This document shows, piece by piece, positions 45,792 through 54,839 of a stretch of 64,000 bases of DNA. Source of the DNA: Echinicola salinicaeni (lineage in GTDB: Bacteria; Bacteroidota; Bacteroidia; Cytophagales; Cyclobacteriaceae); the NCBI RefSeq assembly GCF_014280965.1, contig NZ_JACODZ010000010.1, positions 62,001 through 126,000 of the forward strand, in the 5' to 3' direction. The notes beneath the pieces are model-generated. The model worked only from the letters and a program-made list of their open reading frames with translations, did not search any database and was not told the DNA's origin. The position numbers and the translations under genes were made by a program. Position 1 is the first letter of the stretch. Every line of letters starts with the position of its first letter.

Positions 45792-46706
45792 TCAAAAAGG
45801 CTTATAATTCAGCCCCTCAATATCCCAACCGGCCCTTTTGGCTCCGGCATTATAGGCACTGTTTAAAAATGATAACAAGACTTGATTGGGATCATCTTCT
45901 TTTTGAAGTTTATTGTAGGACAAAAATGCCATCGGGCTACCATTACTGTCAACCCATTCAGCATAATCAGGAATCAATTTTTCCTTATCAATTCCTTCTG
46001 GAGAAGGATAAGTATAAGAATAAAAAGCCGGCTCCCTCACAACATCATCTCCTGCCCAAAACCCAAAACTAATCACTTCATGTGAGTAAGCATCTTTATC
46101 AGGAGCCTTTGCTGAGGCATCCATTTCTGGTCCTTTCTTTCCAGAAAACCTGGTAACCGCTAGGTCCATATGATGCCAATACAAATGCACAGGACATTGC
46201 TTCCCATAAAATCCTCCGCTAAAATCAACAAAAACACTATCCACCCACCTCAGTATGGTCCAATAGTCCTTTACCGCTGCTTTATCATAGAAATGAAACT
46301 CCTCTATTTCTCCAAAAGGCTTTTTCGGCTCTAAATCATACGGTTTGTCTATTATCTCCACATCGATATCTAACGCAGACAAAATCCGAAAAAGATTTTT
46401 CTTAAAAGCAGCCACTGATAAGCCATCCATCAATTCAAAGCTCCTGATCTCTCCCTCACAAGTCCTGACCTGCAATTGATGCCTGATAAAATCAAAATTA
46501 ATTTCAAACAGTCCACCTATTTTGTCCATAGGCATAGAAAAAGTCGACAAACCTGTAGCTGTAACATGAAGCGTAATATGCCACCAGTGGTTTTTGGGAG
46601 GCTTTAACTTTAAAGCTATCTTACCCACAATTTGAAAATATAAATGCAGGGTCTTTTTGGTATTTTCCCAAGATGACAAAGGTAAAGCAGGTAAACAATG
46701 AATCAT
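45792..46706 (-). CDS. DUF5996 family protein
   Basis: 304 residues from the ATG at 46706 (MIHCLPALPLSSW). DUF5996 is recognised from LPALPLSSWENTKKTLHLY, VGKIALKLKPPKNHWWHITLHV, FDFIRHQLQV and PVHLYWHHMDLAVTRFSG. The open frame continues to 46775, but the extra 23 residues are encoded by the terminator of the porin gene, so the shorter start is preferred. Function is unknown. It lies on the same strand as the porin. Confidence 0.85.
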   Translation of the reverse strand: MIHCLPALPLSSWENTKKTLHLYFQIVGKIALKLKPPKNHWWHITLHVTATGLSTFSMPMDKIGGLFEINFDFIRHQLQVRTCEGEIRSFELMDGLSVAAFKKNLFRILSALDIDVEIIDKPYDLEPKKPFGEIEEFHFYDKAAVKDYWTILRWVDSVFVDFSGGFYGKQCPVHLYWHHMDLAVTRFSGKKGPEMDASAKAPDKDAYSHEVISFGFWAGDDVVREPAFYSYTYPSPEGIDKEKLIPDYAEWVDSNGSPMAFLSYNKLQKEDDPNQVLLSFLNSAYNAGAKRAGWDIEGLNYKPF

Positions 46707-46725
46707 GACTATTAGGATTAAACTT

Positions 46726-46761
46726 AAAAGGCCAATCCGGCAAAAACCGAACTGGCCTTTT
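46726..46761 (-). terminator. terminator of the porin gene
   Basis: AAAAGGCCA (46726-46734) and TGGCCTTTT (46753-46761) with an inner CCGG-type stem. Located 63 bases past the porin stop and inside the 5' extension of the DUF5996 frame. Confidence 0.78.
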
Positions 46762-46823
46762 ATGAATTTAACCATTTATTAGTCTTAATTCAATAAAATC
46801 ACAATCAATTATGACACAAGTCA

Positions 46824-48038
46824 TTAGAACGAAAAGTCATACTGTATCCTAAATCTCCAACTGGAAGCCCTTCTGTTAACAGAAGCCCTATCAAAATCAA
46901 AATAAGTAACATCTGTTGTAAGCTTACTCCTATGATCTGCAAAGAAAACATTCAAGGCAAGCGCATATTCTTCTGTAGTATTTCTTGGTATGGCTTTATC
47001 TGGCTGATAATAGGCATACCTACCTGCCAATTCAAATAATGGATTTTCTTGCTGGCCTTTTTGATGATTCAAAACATAACCTGCTTGACCATAATATCCT
47101 ACCAAATGATGGTCTGCGGACCAGCCTCTTGTATCCTTTATTCTTTTTCGATGGTACTCACTCTGCCAACTGAAACCTTTATATTCAAAAGCTGATTCAA
47201 GCACATACTGATCTACCTGATATTGACCTGGCTGCCCGATATCCTCATAACCTTCCAAATCTCCACCTCCACCAGAAGAGAACCTAGTATACTTACTGGT
47301 ATTGGTGGCTCCTGCAGCAGCTATAGAGGCCTGTGGAGTCGTAAAATAATTCAAGTCTGACCCCGAGAAGTCAACACCATCCCCCAAAAAATTCCAATAA
47401 ACTTTCCCTACGTACATCAAATGATGATCGTCATTATCCCTAGCTCCTCTACCGTTACCAGTCAGTACTGACAAACTATAGTTAAAGTCCAATAAATTCC
47501 CTTGATCTATTCGCCCATATGCAGACACCCCTTGCTGCCTATCCAAAGTAAATGGACGGTTGATAATAGAACGTTCCAACATCTGCTGCTTTCCGCTGGA
47601 AATGGAACGCTCTCTGGAATAATCAATTTTCCATTGCCCAACCTTAAAATTAAACCACTGCCACTTTTCTACCTTCACCTCAAAGTTCAACAACCTGTTG
47701 GCCCCTAATTCATATTCAAAATAATATTTAAGCCAAGGCTGATGAGCAAACCCTCCTACTTTAAGTCTGGCCCTGTTTATTTTAAATATATTTCTGGTTT
47801 GTACTTCAAAATCGTCAAATGTAATCGGATCTTGATCACCTGGATAGGCATATCTAAATTGAAGCCTGCCACCAATCTGAAGCCTATATTTGTTATCAGG
47901 ACTTGTAAATTGAAAACCTTTAGAGGTATATTGAACATCTACTTTTGTAGAGTCATTTTCATGACTTTGCACAGCTTTCGCACTGACCGTAATCGTACAG
48001 ACCAGGACAAATAAGGCAACGGCCTTCCTTAATTCCAT
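46824..48038 (-). CDS. OprP/OprO-like porin
   Basis: 404 residues with a signal peptide (cleavage near VSAKA). The sequence follows the phosphate-selective porin O/P family: FTSPDNKYRLQIGGRLQFRY, FKINRARLKVGGFAHQPWLK, WFNFKVGQWKIDYSRE and a barrel with a terminal FRIQYDFSF. These 16-stranded porins pass anions, in particular phosphate or pyrophosphate. It stands alone with its own terminator. Together with nearby phosphoesterases it fits a phosphorus-uptake theme. Confidence 0.87.
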   Translation of the reverse strand: MELRKAVALFVLVCTITVSAKAVQSHENDSTKVDVQYTSKGFQFTSPDNKYRLQIGGRLQFRYAYPGDQDPITFDDFEVQTRNIFKINRARLKVGGFAHQPWLKYYFEYELGANRLLNFEVKVEKWQWFNFKVGQWKIDYSRERSISSGKQQMLERSIINRPFTLDRQQGVSAYGRIDQGNLLDFNYSLSVLTGNGRGARDNDDHHLMYVGKVYWNFLGDGVDFSGSDLNYFTTPQASIAAAGATNTSKYTRFSSGGGGDLEGYEDIGQPGQYQVDQYVLESAFEYKGFSWQSEYHRKRIKDTRGWSADHHLVGYYGQAGYVLNHQKGQQENPLFELAGRYAYYQPDKAIPRNTTEEYALALNVFFADHRSKLTTDVTYFDFDRASVNRRASSWRFRIQYDFSF

Positions 48039-48361
48039 AAGAATTGCTTTTTTTTTATAAAGATATAGTATGCTTTTTTATTGTCGAAGATTCCTTGCAT
48101 TTCTCTGACAATAATACAGCGGGTGGTGAATTAATTTCTGAATTCAGGCTGCAAAATTATATGGATTGTTTTTCTTTTACAGGCTTACCTGTGTTATCCT
48201 TATGTTAACATTGATAGACACCTATTAATATAAAGGTAATGATATGATTAATATCTTAGGGTATTAAACCTTTAACCCTAATCCTTTTATTAGCAGTTCC
48301 ACCTTTTTTTCTATCTTTGTGGAGAAATATTGTCTTAACTATTCCTACAACAAATACACAC
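48039..48361. promoter_or_regulatory. divergent promoter region porin / prs
   Basis: 323 bases. A TAATTTTG-type element lies on the minus strand at 48152-48159 for the porin, without a clear -33 TTG. TATCTTTG at 48312-48319 on the plus strand is the -7 element for prs. The rest is AT-rich, with no gene seen. Confidence 0.55.
48312..48319 (+). promoter_or_regulatory. -7 element of the prs promoter
   Basis: TATCTTTG matches TAnnTTTG, about 43 bases before the prs ATG. No clear TTG is found at -33. This position also argues against the upstream in-frame start at 48317. Confidence 0.5.
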
Positions 48362-49294
48362 ATGATGCCTGAGGTTAAACTCTTTGCCGGAACCAATACC
48401 AAGAAACTTGCTGAATCAATCGCCACCAACTATGGTCAGGAATTAGGAAAATTAACACTATCCAAGTTCAGTGACGGAGAGATGTCTCCAAGTTTTGACG
48501 AATCCGTGCGGGGATGCCATGTATTCCTTATCCAGTCTACTAACCCTAATGCTGACAATCTACTGGAATTGTGCCTAATGATTGACGCTGCAAAAAGAGC
48601 CAGTGCCTATAAAGTATGTGCAGTAGTTCCTTACTTCGGATACGCCAGACAAGACAGGAAAGATAGACCAAGAGTTTCCATCGCCGCTAAGCTGATCGCC
48701 AATATGATCACCTCAGCTGGTGCTGACAGGATCATGACCTGTGATTTACACGCTGGTCAAATACAAGGTTTTTTCGATATTCCTTTGGATCATTTAAATG
48801 GATCAGCTATTTTTGTGCCCTATTTGAAAAGCCTGGATTTGGGCGACAACCTTATCTTTGCATCTCCTGATGTGGGAGGTGTAGGAAGGACTAGGGCTTA
48901 TGCCAAGCATTTTGAAGTAGAAATGGTCGTTTGTGACAAACACCGCAAGAGAGCCAATGAAGTAGCTTCCATGCAAGTAATCGGTGATGTAGAAGGAAGA
49001 GACGTGGTTTTGGTAGATGATATGATAGACACTGCTGGAACTATCTGCAAGGCTGCCCAAATACTATTGGACAAGGGGGCTAATTCGGTTAGGGCGATTG
49101 CTACACATGGTGTTTTGTCAGGGAAAGCCTATGAAAACATTGAAAACTCTGTACTGGAGGAATTAGTGGTCACAGATACCATTCCTTTAAAAAGGGAGTC
49201 TTCAAAAATAAAGGTTCTGACAGTAGCAGATTTATTTGCTAAAGCCATTCATGCCGTAACAGGCAATGACTCTATCAGCGCCCTGTTTATTTAA
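48362..49294 (+). CDS. prs: ribose-phosphate pyrophosphokinase
   Basis: 310 residues from the ATG at 48362; the frame extends to 48317 but that part overlaps the promoter. Makes PRPP from ribose-5-phosphate and ATP for nucleotide, His and Trp synthesis. Signatures: VKLFAGTNTKKLAESI, FSDGEMSPSFDESVRG, PYFGYARQDRKDRPR, CDLHAGQIQGFFDIPLDHL and the PRPP loop VVLVDDMIDTAGT. It is followed by the ribosomal protein L25 gene 42 bases later, a common arrangement in bacteria. Confidence 0.97.
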   Translation: MMPEVKLFAGTNTKKLAESIATNYGQELGKLTLSKFSDGEMSPSFDESVRGCHVFLIQSTNPNADNLLELCLMIDAAKRASAYKVCAVVPYFGYARQDRKDRPRVSIAAKLIANMITSAGADRIMTCDLHAGQIQGFFDIPLDHLNGSAIFVPYLKSLDLGDNLIFASPDVGGVGRTRAYAKHFEVEMVVCDKHRKRANEVASMQVIGDVEGRDVVLVDDMIDTAGTICKAAQILLDKGANSVRAIATHGVLSGKAYENIENSVLEELVVTDTIPLKRESSKIKVLTVADLFAKAIHAVTGNDSISALFI

Positions 49295-49336
49295 AAGAGA
49301 ATTTTAATTTATACATACACTTATATATTCTAGATT

Positions 49337-49924
49337 ATGAAATCGTTAGAGATTATAGGGTTTAAAAGAGCAAATCTCGACAAGTCGGAATTGACTCAAA
49401 TCCGTGAAGAAGGAAGCGTACCATGTGTCGTTTATGGACCAGGTATCAAAGAGCAAATTCACTTCCATTCTCCTGCCATTCTTTTCAAGGAGTTGATCTA
49501 CACTCCTGAAGTACATATGGTAGACCTAAACATCGAAGGAACCAAAGTAAAAGCAATCCTTCGTGAAGCACAATACCATCCAGTAAGTGAGACTTTATTG
49601 CACGCTGACTTCTTAGCGTTCAGTGAAGATAAAGCCATCAAAATGGACATTCCTGTGGACATCCATGGTTCTTCTCCAGGTATCCTTAAAGGGGGTAAAT
49701 TAGAATTGAAAGCAAGAACCCTTACTGTTAAAGGTTTAGCAAAAGACCTTCCAGACAGCATCCCTGTTTCTATTAGCCATTTGGAACTAGGTAAATCTGT
49801 TAAAGTAGCTGAGGTTAAAGCTGAAGGTTTCGAAATTCTTACTAGCCCTAATGTTTCTATTGCTACTATCGGTATTCCTAGAGCACTTAGAGGTAAAAAA
49901 GCTACTGAAGAAACTGAAGATTAA
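49337..49924 (+). CDS. rplY: 50S ribosomal protein L25/general stress protein Ctc
   Basis: 195 residues, the long CTC form with N-terminal L25 domain (LEIIGFKRANLDKSELTQIR, VPCVVYGPG) binding 5S rRNA and a C-terminal TL5 beta domain (IHGSSPGILKGGKLEL, ARTLTVKGLAKDLP). Directly follows prs, and a terminator closes the two-gene unit. Length and order are as expected. Confidence 0.95.
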   Translation: MKSLEIIGFKRANLDKSELTQIREEGSVPCVVYGPGIKEQIHFHSPAILFKELIYTPEVHMVDLNIEGTKVKAILREAQYHPVSETLLHADFLAFSEDKAIKMDIPVDIHGSSPGILKGGKLELKARTLTVKGLAKDLPDSIPVSISHLELGKSVKVAEVKAEGFEILTSPNVSIATIGIPRALRGKKATEETED

Positions 49925-49949
49925 TTCAAGCTTCATACATAAAATTATG

Positions 49950-49985
49950 AAATCCTACCGCCAAACTTGTCGGTGGGATTTTTTA
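49950..49985 (+). terminator. terminator of the prs-rplY unit
   Basis: AATCCTACCG pairs with CGGTGGGATT (one G-T pair) across a 10-base loop, followed by TTTTTATTTT on the plus strand. Confidence 0.88.
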
Positions 49986-50015
49986 TTTTAACTTGTTTAT
50001 CCACAAAGGCACATC

Positions 50016-50576
50016 ATGAAGTATTTAATTGTAGGACTGGGCAATATTGGCCCTGAATATGAACTTACGAGACATAATATCGGCTTCCTCACACTAGATC
50101 GATTGGCAGATCAAGAAGGAGTTTCTTGGAAAAGTAATCGATTGGCTTTCACAACAGAATATAAATTTAAGGGAAGAAATATCCATATGATCAAACCCAC
50201 CACTTATATGAACTTAAGTGGTAAAGCCATGAATTTCTGGATGAAGGAGTTAAAAATCCCCAAGGAAAATGTATTGGTCATTGTCGATGATGTGGCAATT
50301 CCCTTTGGAAAGCTGCGCTTAAGAGCCAAAGGGTCTTCTGCAGGCCATAATGGACTGAAAAATATTGAAGAACTAACCGGCGGACAGAATTATCCCAGAT
50401 TGCGCTTTGGCATTGGAGATGATTACCCCAAAGGAAGACAAATAGATTACGTACTAGGCAGATGGTCACAGTCCGAAATTGATGAATTACCGATTATCAT
50501 GGACAAGGCCATCGACATGATCAAAGGCTTTTGCACCATTGGCATCAATATGACCATGAGTCAATTCAACGATTAA
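50016..50576 (+). CDS. pth: peptidyl-tRNA hydrolase
   Basis: 186 residues, the usual length. Recycles peptidyl-tRNA released during translation. The catalytic His is in TRHNIGF (about residue 20), the substrate Asn in [10 protein letters not shown], and the conserved block is [16 protein letters not shown] followed by [12 protein letters not shown]. It is followed by the thiamine-binding gene after 25 bases, probably co-transcribed. Confidence 0.97.
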   Translation: MKYLIVGLGNIGPEYELTRHNIGFLTLDRLADQEGVSWKSNRLAFTTEYKFKGRNIHMIKPTTYMNLSGKAMNFWMKELKIPKENVLVIVDDVAIPFGKLRLRAKGSSAGHNGLKNIEELTGGQNYPRLRFGIGDDYPKGRQIDYVLGRWSQSEIDELPIIMDKAIDMIKGFCTIGINMTMSQFND

Positions 50577-50601
50577 CCCTTATACTTAAAATCTATCCAA
50601 A

Positions 50602-50898
50602 ATGAAATCAATCAATCTAGGCCTACAAATCGTCCCAAAAAGCAACCATCTCGACACCTATAGCCTCGTGGACAAGGCCATCGAAGTCATAAAGGCTTCA
50701 GGTATAAAATATGAAGTAACCCCTTTTGAAACTGTAATGGAAGGCCCAGAAGATGAATTGATGGCCATTGCAAAGAAGGCCCAAGAGGCAGTACTAGAGG
50801 CTGGGGCCGATGAAGTATTGGTTTACTATCGCATGCAAATCCGAAAAAATGGAGCAGTTACCATGGAGGAAAAGACCGCAAAGCACAAGCAAGCTTAA
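50602..50898 (+). CDS. MTH1187 family thiamine-binding protein
   Basis: 98 residues of the UPF0045/MTH1187-YkoF family with ferredoxin-like fold: INLGLQIVPKSNHLDTYSLV, IKYEVTPFETVMEGPEDEL and VLVYYRMQIRKNG. Members bind hydroxymethyl-thiazole or thiamine. Cytosolic, 25 bases behind pth. It is convergent with rarA (42-base gap). Confidence 0.88.
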   Translation: MKSINLGLQIVPKSNHLDTYSLVDKAIEVIKASGIKYEVTPFETVMEGPEDELMAIAKKAQEAVLEAGADEVLVYYRMQIRKNGAVTMEEKTAKHKQA

Positions 50899-50940
50899 AC
50901 TATCTGAATCCATCCTCAAAGATATGAAAGGGTACTGGTT

Positions 50941-52203
50941 TCAGTACCCATATTTTTTCCCCCACATTCTTTGAAGATTTTTCCGAAGATCATTTTCCCG
51001 AGCATTTTTTCCAGGATCATACAACTTTTGCCCCTTCAGCTTATCCGGCATAAATTCTTCCTCTACAAAATTCCCTTCGTAGTCATGTGCGTACTTATAT
51101 CCCTTACCGTAATTCAAATCCTTCATCAATTTTGTCGGAGCATTCCTAAGGTGAATAGGAACAGGCAAATCTCCCTCTTGGCGCACGATAGCCTGAGCCT
51201 TGTTGATCGCCATATAACTGGCATTGCTCTTAGCTGAACTGGCCAAATAAGTCACACATTGAGAAAGGATTATCCTGGCTTCAGGATAACCGATTATTTT
51301 CACCGCATCAAAACATTGTGTAGCCAAAAGCAGCGCATTGGGATTGGCATTACCAATATCCTCAGAAGCCAATATCACCAATCTCCTGGCGATAAACTTC
51401 ACATCCTCACCTCCTTCAATCATCCTTGCAAGCCAATAGACCGCTGCATTGGGGTCCGACCCCCTGATAGACTTGATAAATGCTGAAATAATATCATAAT
51501 GCTGCTCTCCCGATTTATCATATATCGCTACCTTTTGCTGCGCTATATCAGTCACCTTCTCATTGGTCACCACCACGGGGTCCTCTGGAATGGCATTAAC
51601 AACTATTTCCAATAGGTTCAAAAGCTTTCTCCCATCCCCTCCTGACAACCTCAGCAAAGCTTCTGTCTCTTTTAATTCCACCTGCTTGTTCTTCAAAAGA
51701 ACATCCTCCTTCAAGGCTTGTGCAATCATTACCTCCAAATCTTGCCTTTCGAGAGAATTGAGCGTAAACACCTGACACCTTGACAATAAGGCCGCATTGA
51801 CCTCAAATGAAGGATTTTCAGTCGTAGCACCAATTAACCGGATCTGCCCCTTCTCCACTGCTCCCAATAAAGCATCCTGCTGAGATTTATTGAAACGGTG
51901 AATCTCATCAATAAACAATACTACTCCCTGCTGAAAACGTGCCTTTTCAATTACTCCACGAATATCCTTTACCCCAGCACTAATAGCACTTAAAGTATAA
52001 AAAGGCGCTTTTACCTCATTGGCAATTATATTCGCGATGGTAGTCTTCCCAACTCCAGGAGGCCCCCAAAGAATCAGAGAAGGCACTGTCCCTGATTTTA
52101 TGGCCCTGTATAAAAAAGTGTTTGGAGCGGTAAGATGGGACTGCCCTATTAGGTCTTCCAACCTCACTGGCCTCATTCTTTCTGCTAATGGCTCTTGACT
52201 CAT
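50941..52203 (-). CDS. rarA: replication-associated recombination protein A (AAA ATPase)
   Basis: 420 residues. Walker A LWGPPGVGKTTIA, Walker B VLFIDEIHRFNK, sensor 1 LIGATTENPSFE and the C-terminal MgsA-type domain (SAFIKSIRGSDPNAAVYWLAR, ASEDIGNANPNAL) identify RarA/MgsA. It helps rescue stalled forks and acts with SSB. Last gene of the DUF2721-GDPD-threonine aldolase-rarA set, 17 bases behind the aldolase. Confidence 0.96.
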   Translation of the reverse strand: MSQEPLAERMRPVRLEDLIGQSHLTAPNTFLYRAIKSGTVPSLILWGPPGVGKTTIANIIANEVKAPFYTLSAISAGVKDIRGVIEKARFQQGVVLFIDEIHRFNKSQQDALLGAVEKGQIRLIGATTENPSFEVNAALLSRCQVFTLNSLERQDLEVMIAQALKEDVLLKNKQVELKETEALLRLSGGDGRKLLNLLEIVVNAIPEDPVVVTNEKVTDIAQQKVAIYDKSGEQHYDIISAFIKSIRGSDPNAAVYWLARMIEGGEDVKFIARRLVILASEDIGNANPNALLLATQCFDAVKIIGYPEARIILSQCVTYLASSAKSNASYMAINKAQAIVRQEGDLPVPIHLRNAPTKLMKDLNYGKGYKYAHDYEGNFVEEEFMPDKLKGQKLYDPGKNARENDLRKNLQRMWGKKYGY

Positions 52204-52220
52204 GCTCTCACTGCTTTGCT

Positions 52221-53249
52221 TTATGATAACGTTTTTGAAGGCAAAAACTTCCTTTCAAATTCTGCCAAATGTACATCCGAAAAATCCAAATGTGTCACAA
52301 ATCGAACCTGATCTTTTCCAAACTGTACAGCCTTAATACCCTTTAAGGCTAAATCGCTTAACATCTGCTTTGGGCTAAGCCCTTCCAACTTTGCTATTAC
52401 AATATTAGTATGTACAGGAAGGATTTCAGAAATGTTTGGGTGCTGTTGCAATAAGCTGCCCAGAACCTTTGCCCGACGATGGTCTTCAGCGAGCCTCTCC
52501 ACATGATGGTCCAAAGCATAAATACCTGCAGCTGCCAGATATCCGGCCTGACGCATCCCTCCTCCCATTGATTTTCTTATTCTTTTTGCTCTTTTAATGG
52601 TTTCTTCATCCCCTAATAAAACAGACCCGACAGGACATCCCAAGCCCTTGCTAAGACAGACTGAAATGGTATCAAACATGACTCCCCAATCTCTGGCACT
52701 TTCTTTACTTTCCACTAATGCATTGAATATCCTAGCTCCGTCCAAATGCAATTTCAACCCTTCCTCTTCACATACCTTTTTAATAGGCCGAACTTCATCA
52801 AGCGTATAAATACTCCCTCCACCTTTATTCATCGTATTTTCTAAAGAGACCAATGCACTCTCTGCTGCATGCACATCATAGGGATTGACAGCTTCCTTAA
52901 CATCTTCCGCAGTCACCTTCCCCAATTCTCCTTCTAACAGCTTCACTGAAGCTAGGGCATTGGACATGATGCCTCCAGCCTCGTAAAGAAATATATGGGA
53001 ATTTTTATGACAGATAACCTCCTTCTGAGGACCTGTATGAAGCTTAACGGCAATCTGATTGGTCATAGTTCCTGAAGGACAAAAAAGTCCAGCCTGCATC
53101 CCAAAAATACTCGCCAACTTTTCCTCTAAACGATTCACGCTTGGATCTTCTCCAAATACATCATCCCCCACCTCGGCATCAAACATCGCTTGCTTCATTT
53201 CAGCAGTGGGCTTGGTAAATGTATCGCTTCTTAATTCAATATTCATCAT
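52221..53249 (-). CDS. ltaE: low-specificity L-threonine aldolase
   Basis: 342 residues, PLP-dependent fold type I. Motifs: ELRSDTFTKPTAEM, VGDDVFGEDPSVNRLE, LFCPSGTMTNQIAVK, the active Lys in CLSKGLGCPVGS, and the Asp in LHLDGARIFNA. Splits threonine to glycine and acetaldehyde. The start overlaps the GDPD stop by 14 bases, so the two are translationally linked. The two tandem ATGs leave the exact start open by one codon. Confidence 0.93.
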   Translation of the reverse strand: MMNIELRSDTFTKPTAEMKQAMFDAEVGDDVFGEDPSVNRLEEKLASIFGMQAGLFCPSGTMTNQIAVKLHTGPQKEVICHKNSHIFLYEAGGIMSNALASVKLLEGELGKVTAEDVKEAVNPYDVHAAESALVSLENTMNKGGGSIYTLDEVRPIKKVCEEEGLKLHLDGARIFNALVESKESARDWGVMFDTISVCLSKGLGCPVGSVLLGDEETIKRAKRIRKSMGGGMRQAGYLAAAGIYALDHHVERLAEDHRRAKVLGSLLQQHPNISEILPVHTNIVIAKLEGLSPKQMLSDLALKGIKAVQFGKDQVRFVTHLDFSDVHLAEFERKFLPSKTLS

Positions 53250-54153
53250 TATGCTGTTTTAACACTTCTGCAGCTTCTAAGGGTCTATCAGTAGCTAGAA
53301 TATCGGTACCATTATCTAGAAATTCCTTATAAACATGATCACCTCTAGCAATGGCCCTTTTATCCAAATTTCCCAATACGCCAAGAATGGTAAAGACACC
53401 ATGCTCATGAAGCATTTTATTAAAGGAACTTTCTCTCTCAGACAAACCCGTAAACGCAATAATATTCTCTACGGGGATACCAGTTTCCTCAAACCGCCCC
53501 CACTCTACTTCATTTCTAATAGTAACTGAAAGCATGAGTTCAGGATTCAAGTGATGCAACATCTTGGCTGCACCAAAATCATATGTGATCAACACTATGT
53601 AGGCTTCCGCTTCCATATCCTCAACTTCCCGTACAACCAACTCATAAGGGACATTATCTTTAATATCCAAGGTCAGCAACGTCTTTCCTTTTGCCCATTT
53701 CAATACTTCCTTTAGGCTTGGTATTTTGAAATGAGTCACTTTCCCTTCCATATCTACCAAATTCAACTGTTTTAGCTCATCAAATGTCTTGTCTGCCACG
53801 CTTCCTTTACCGGTACTGGTTCTATCCAAGGTATTATCATGCATCATAACCAAAACAGAATCCTGGGTCATAGCAATATCACATTCAATAATTGCAGAGG
53901 TGTTTTCCAAGACATAATCAAATAGTTCTATGGAGTTTTCCGGATAACCAGAATAGCTTCCTCCTCTATGGGCACTTACCATAAAATCCCTACCTGAATT
54001 CCAGTTAAAAAACTCCTTGGTGGCGCTTACATCAGTAAATTGCAAGTAATGATTTGGGCCAATTGATTCTTTTTTCTCAGTTTGACAAGAACAGCTTACC
54101 AGGCCTAAAATCAAAAAACATACCCCCCATATTTTCATCCCCTTTGCAGTCAT
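53236..54153 (-). CDS. glycerophosphodiester phosphodiesterase family protein
   Basis: 305 residues with a lipoprotein-like signal (FLILGLVSCSCQ). GDPD motifs: FMVSAHRGGSYSGYPENSIE with the catalytic His-Arg and Glu, ECDIAMTQDSVLVMMHD and DNTLDRTSTGKG. Extracytoplasmic removal of glycerol-3-phosphate from glycerophosphodiesters. Downstream of DUF2721 by 3 bases and overlaps ltaE by 14 bases. Confidence 0.93.
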   Translation of the reverse strand: MTAKGMKIWGVCFLILGLVSCSCQTEKKESIGPNHYLQFTDVSATKEFFNWNSGRDFMVSAHRGGSYSGYPENSIELFDYVLENTSAIIECDIAMTQDSVLVMMHDNTLDRTSTGKGSVADKTFDELKQLNLVDMEGKVTHFKIPSLKEVLKWAKGKTLLTLDIKDNVPYELVVREVEDMEAEAYIVLITYDFGAAKMLHHLNPELMLSVTIRNEVEWGRFEETGIPVENIIAFTGLSERESSFNKMLHEHGVFTILGVLGNLDKRAIARGDHVYKEFLDNGTDILATDRPLEAAEVLKQHNDEY

Positions 54154-54156
54154 TAA

Positions 54157-54615
54157 CTATGAGTTAGAGGATTTATTAGGTTCCTTAAAGATGAAATCAA
54201 GTGGACCTTTAGATGCTTTGAATGACTTCTCCATTCCTCCAAGCTCTATATTCAAAGCCTTGGTAGACAAATTAATCTCTATCAGTGAAATCAACAATGA
54301 AACTAATAACGCTATCATACTCAACATAAAGACAATATTGGCTGCGGTCTTGATTTCTTGGTATATCAGGAACATGCAAATAACACACAACAAAAAGCTC
54401 AGCACGCCAAAAATCTGCATATTCTTAATCATATTCACTCTTCTACGTAAATTCTTTAACTGCTCCAACAATAATACGTCTTCAGGGTTTTCCCGATACC
54501 GTTCATTTAAGCCCCTAATTAAACTTGCCATGGCCAAAAACCTATTGGTATAAGCCAACATTAACAGGGTAATTGCTGAAAATAAAAGCGCGGGTGTAGA
54601 AAGTTCCAGTTGCAT
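54157..54615 (-). CDS. DUF2721 domain-containing membrane protein
   Basis: 152 residues with three hydrophobic segments (STPALLFSAITLLMLAYT, IFGVLSFLLCVICMFLIYQ, IVFMLSMIALLVSLLISLIE). The pattern SLIRGLNERYR and LEQLKNLRRRVNMIKNMQ between the first and second segments is typical of DUF2721. Role unknown. First gene of a four-gene operon with GDPD, ltaE and rarA. Confidence 0.85.
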   Translation of the reverse strand: MQLELSTPALLFSAITLLMLAYTNRFLAMASLIRGLNERYRENPEDVLLLEQLKNLRRRVNMIKNMQIFGVLSFLLCVICMFLIYQEIKTAANIVFMLSMIALLVSLLISLIEINLSTKALNIELGGMEKSFKASKGPLDFIFKEPNKSSNS

Positions 54616-54782
54616 ATTTGGGTAGGCTTTAAGAATCTAAATTCTATATTTTTCAGGTAAAATAAAAGCGAGACCAAGCTAATTGACAGTAAATGACAAA
54701 TAATCCAAATTCAGAGTTGATTCAAGAACGCCGAATAGATAGTCTGCAAAAAGATCAAGTGATGAACCATTTTACCTAGTAA

Positions 54783-54822
54783 TAAAAAAAGCACGCCATC
54801 ATAAAAACAGCGTGCTTTTTTC
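54783..54822 (-). terminator. terminator of the sigma/anti-sigma operon
   Basis: GCACGC (54791-54796) and GCGTGC (54810-54815), flanked by A and T runs that extend the stem (AAAAA/TTTTT), just past the anti-sigma stop. Confidence 0.83.
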
Positions 54823-54839
54823 AATATTTCTATAGCAAT

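Noticed and set aside
48317-48361. N-terminal extension of prs
   Set aside because: It overlaps the TATCTTTG promoter element and PRPP synthetases begin at the LFAGTNTKK region; the ATG at 48362 is better.
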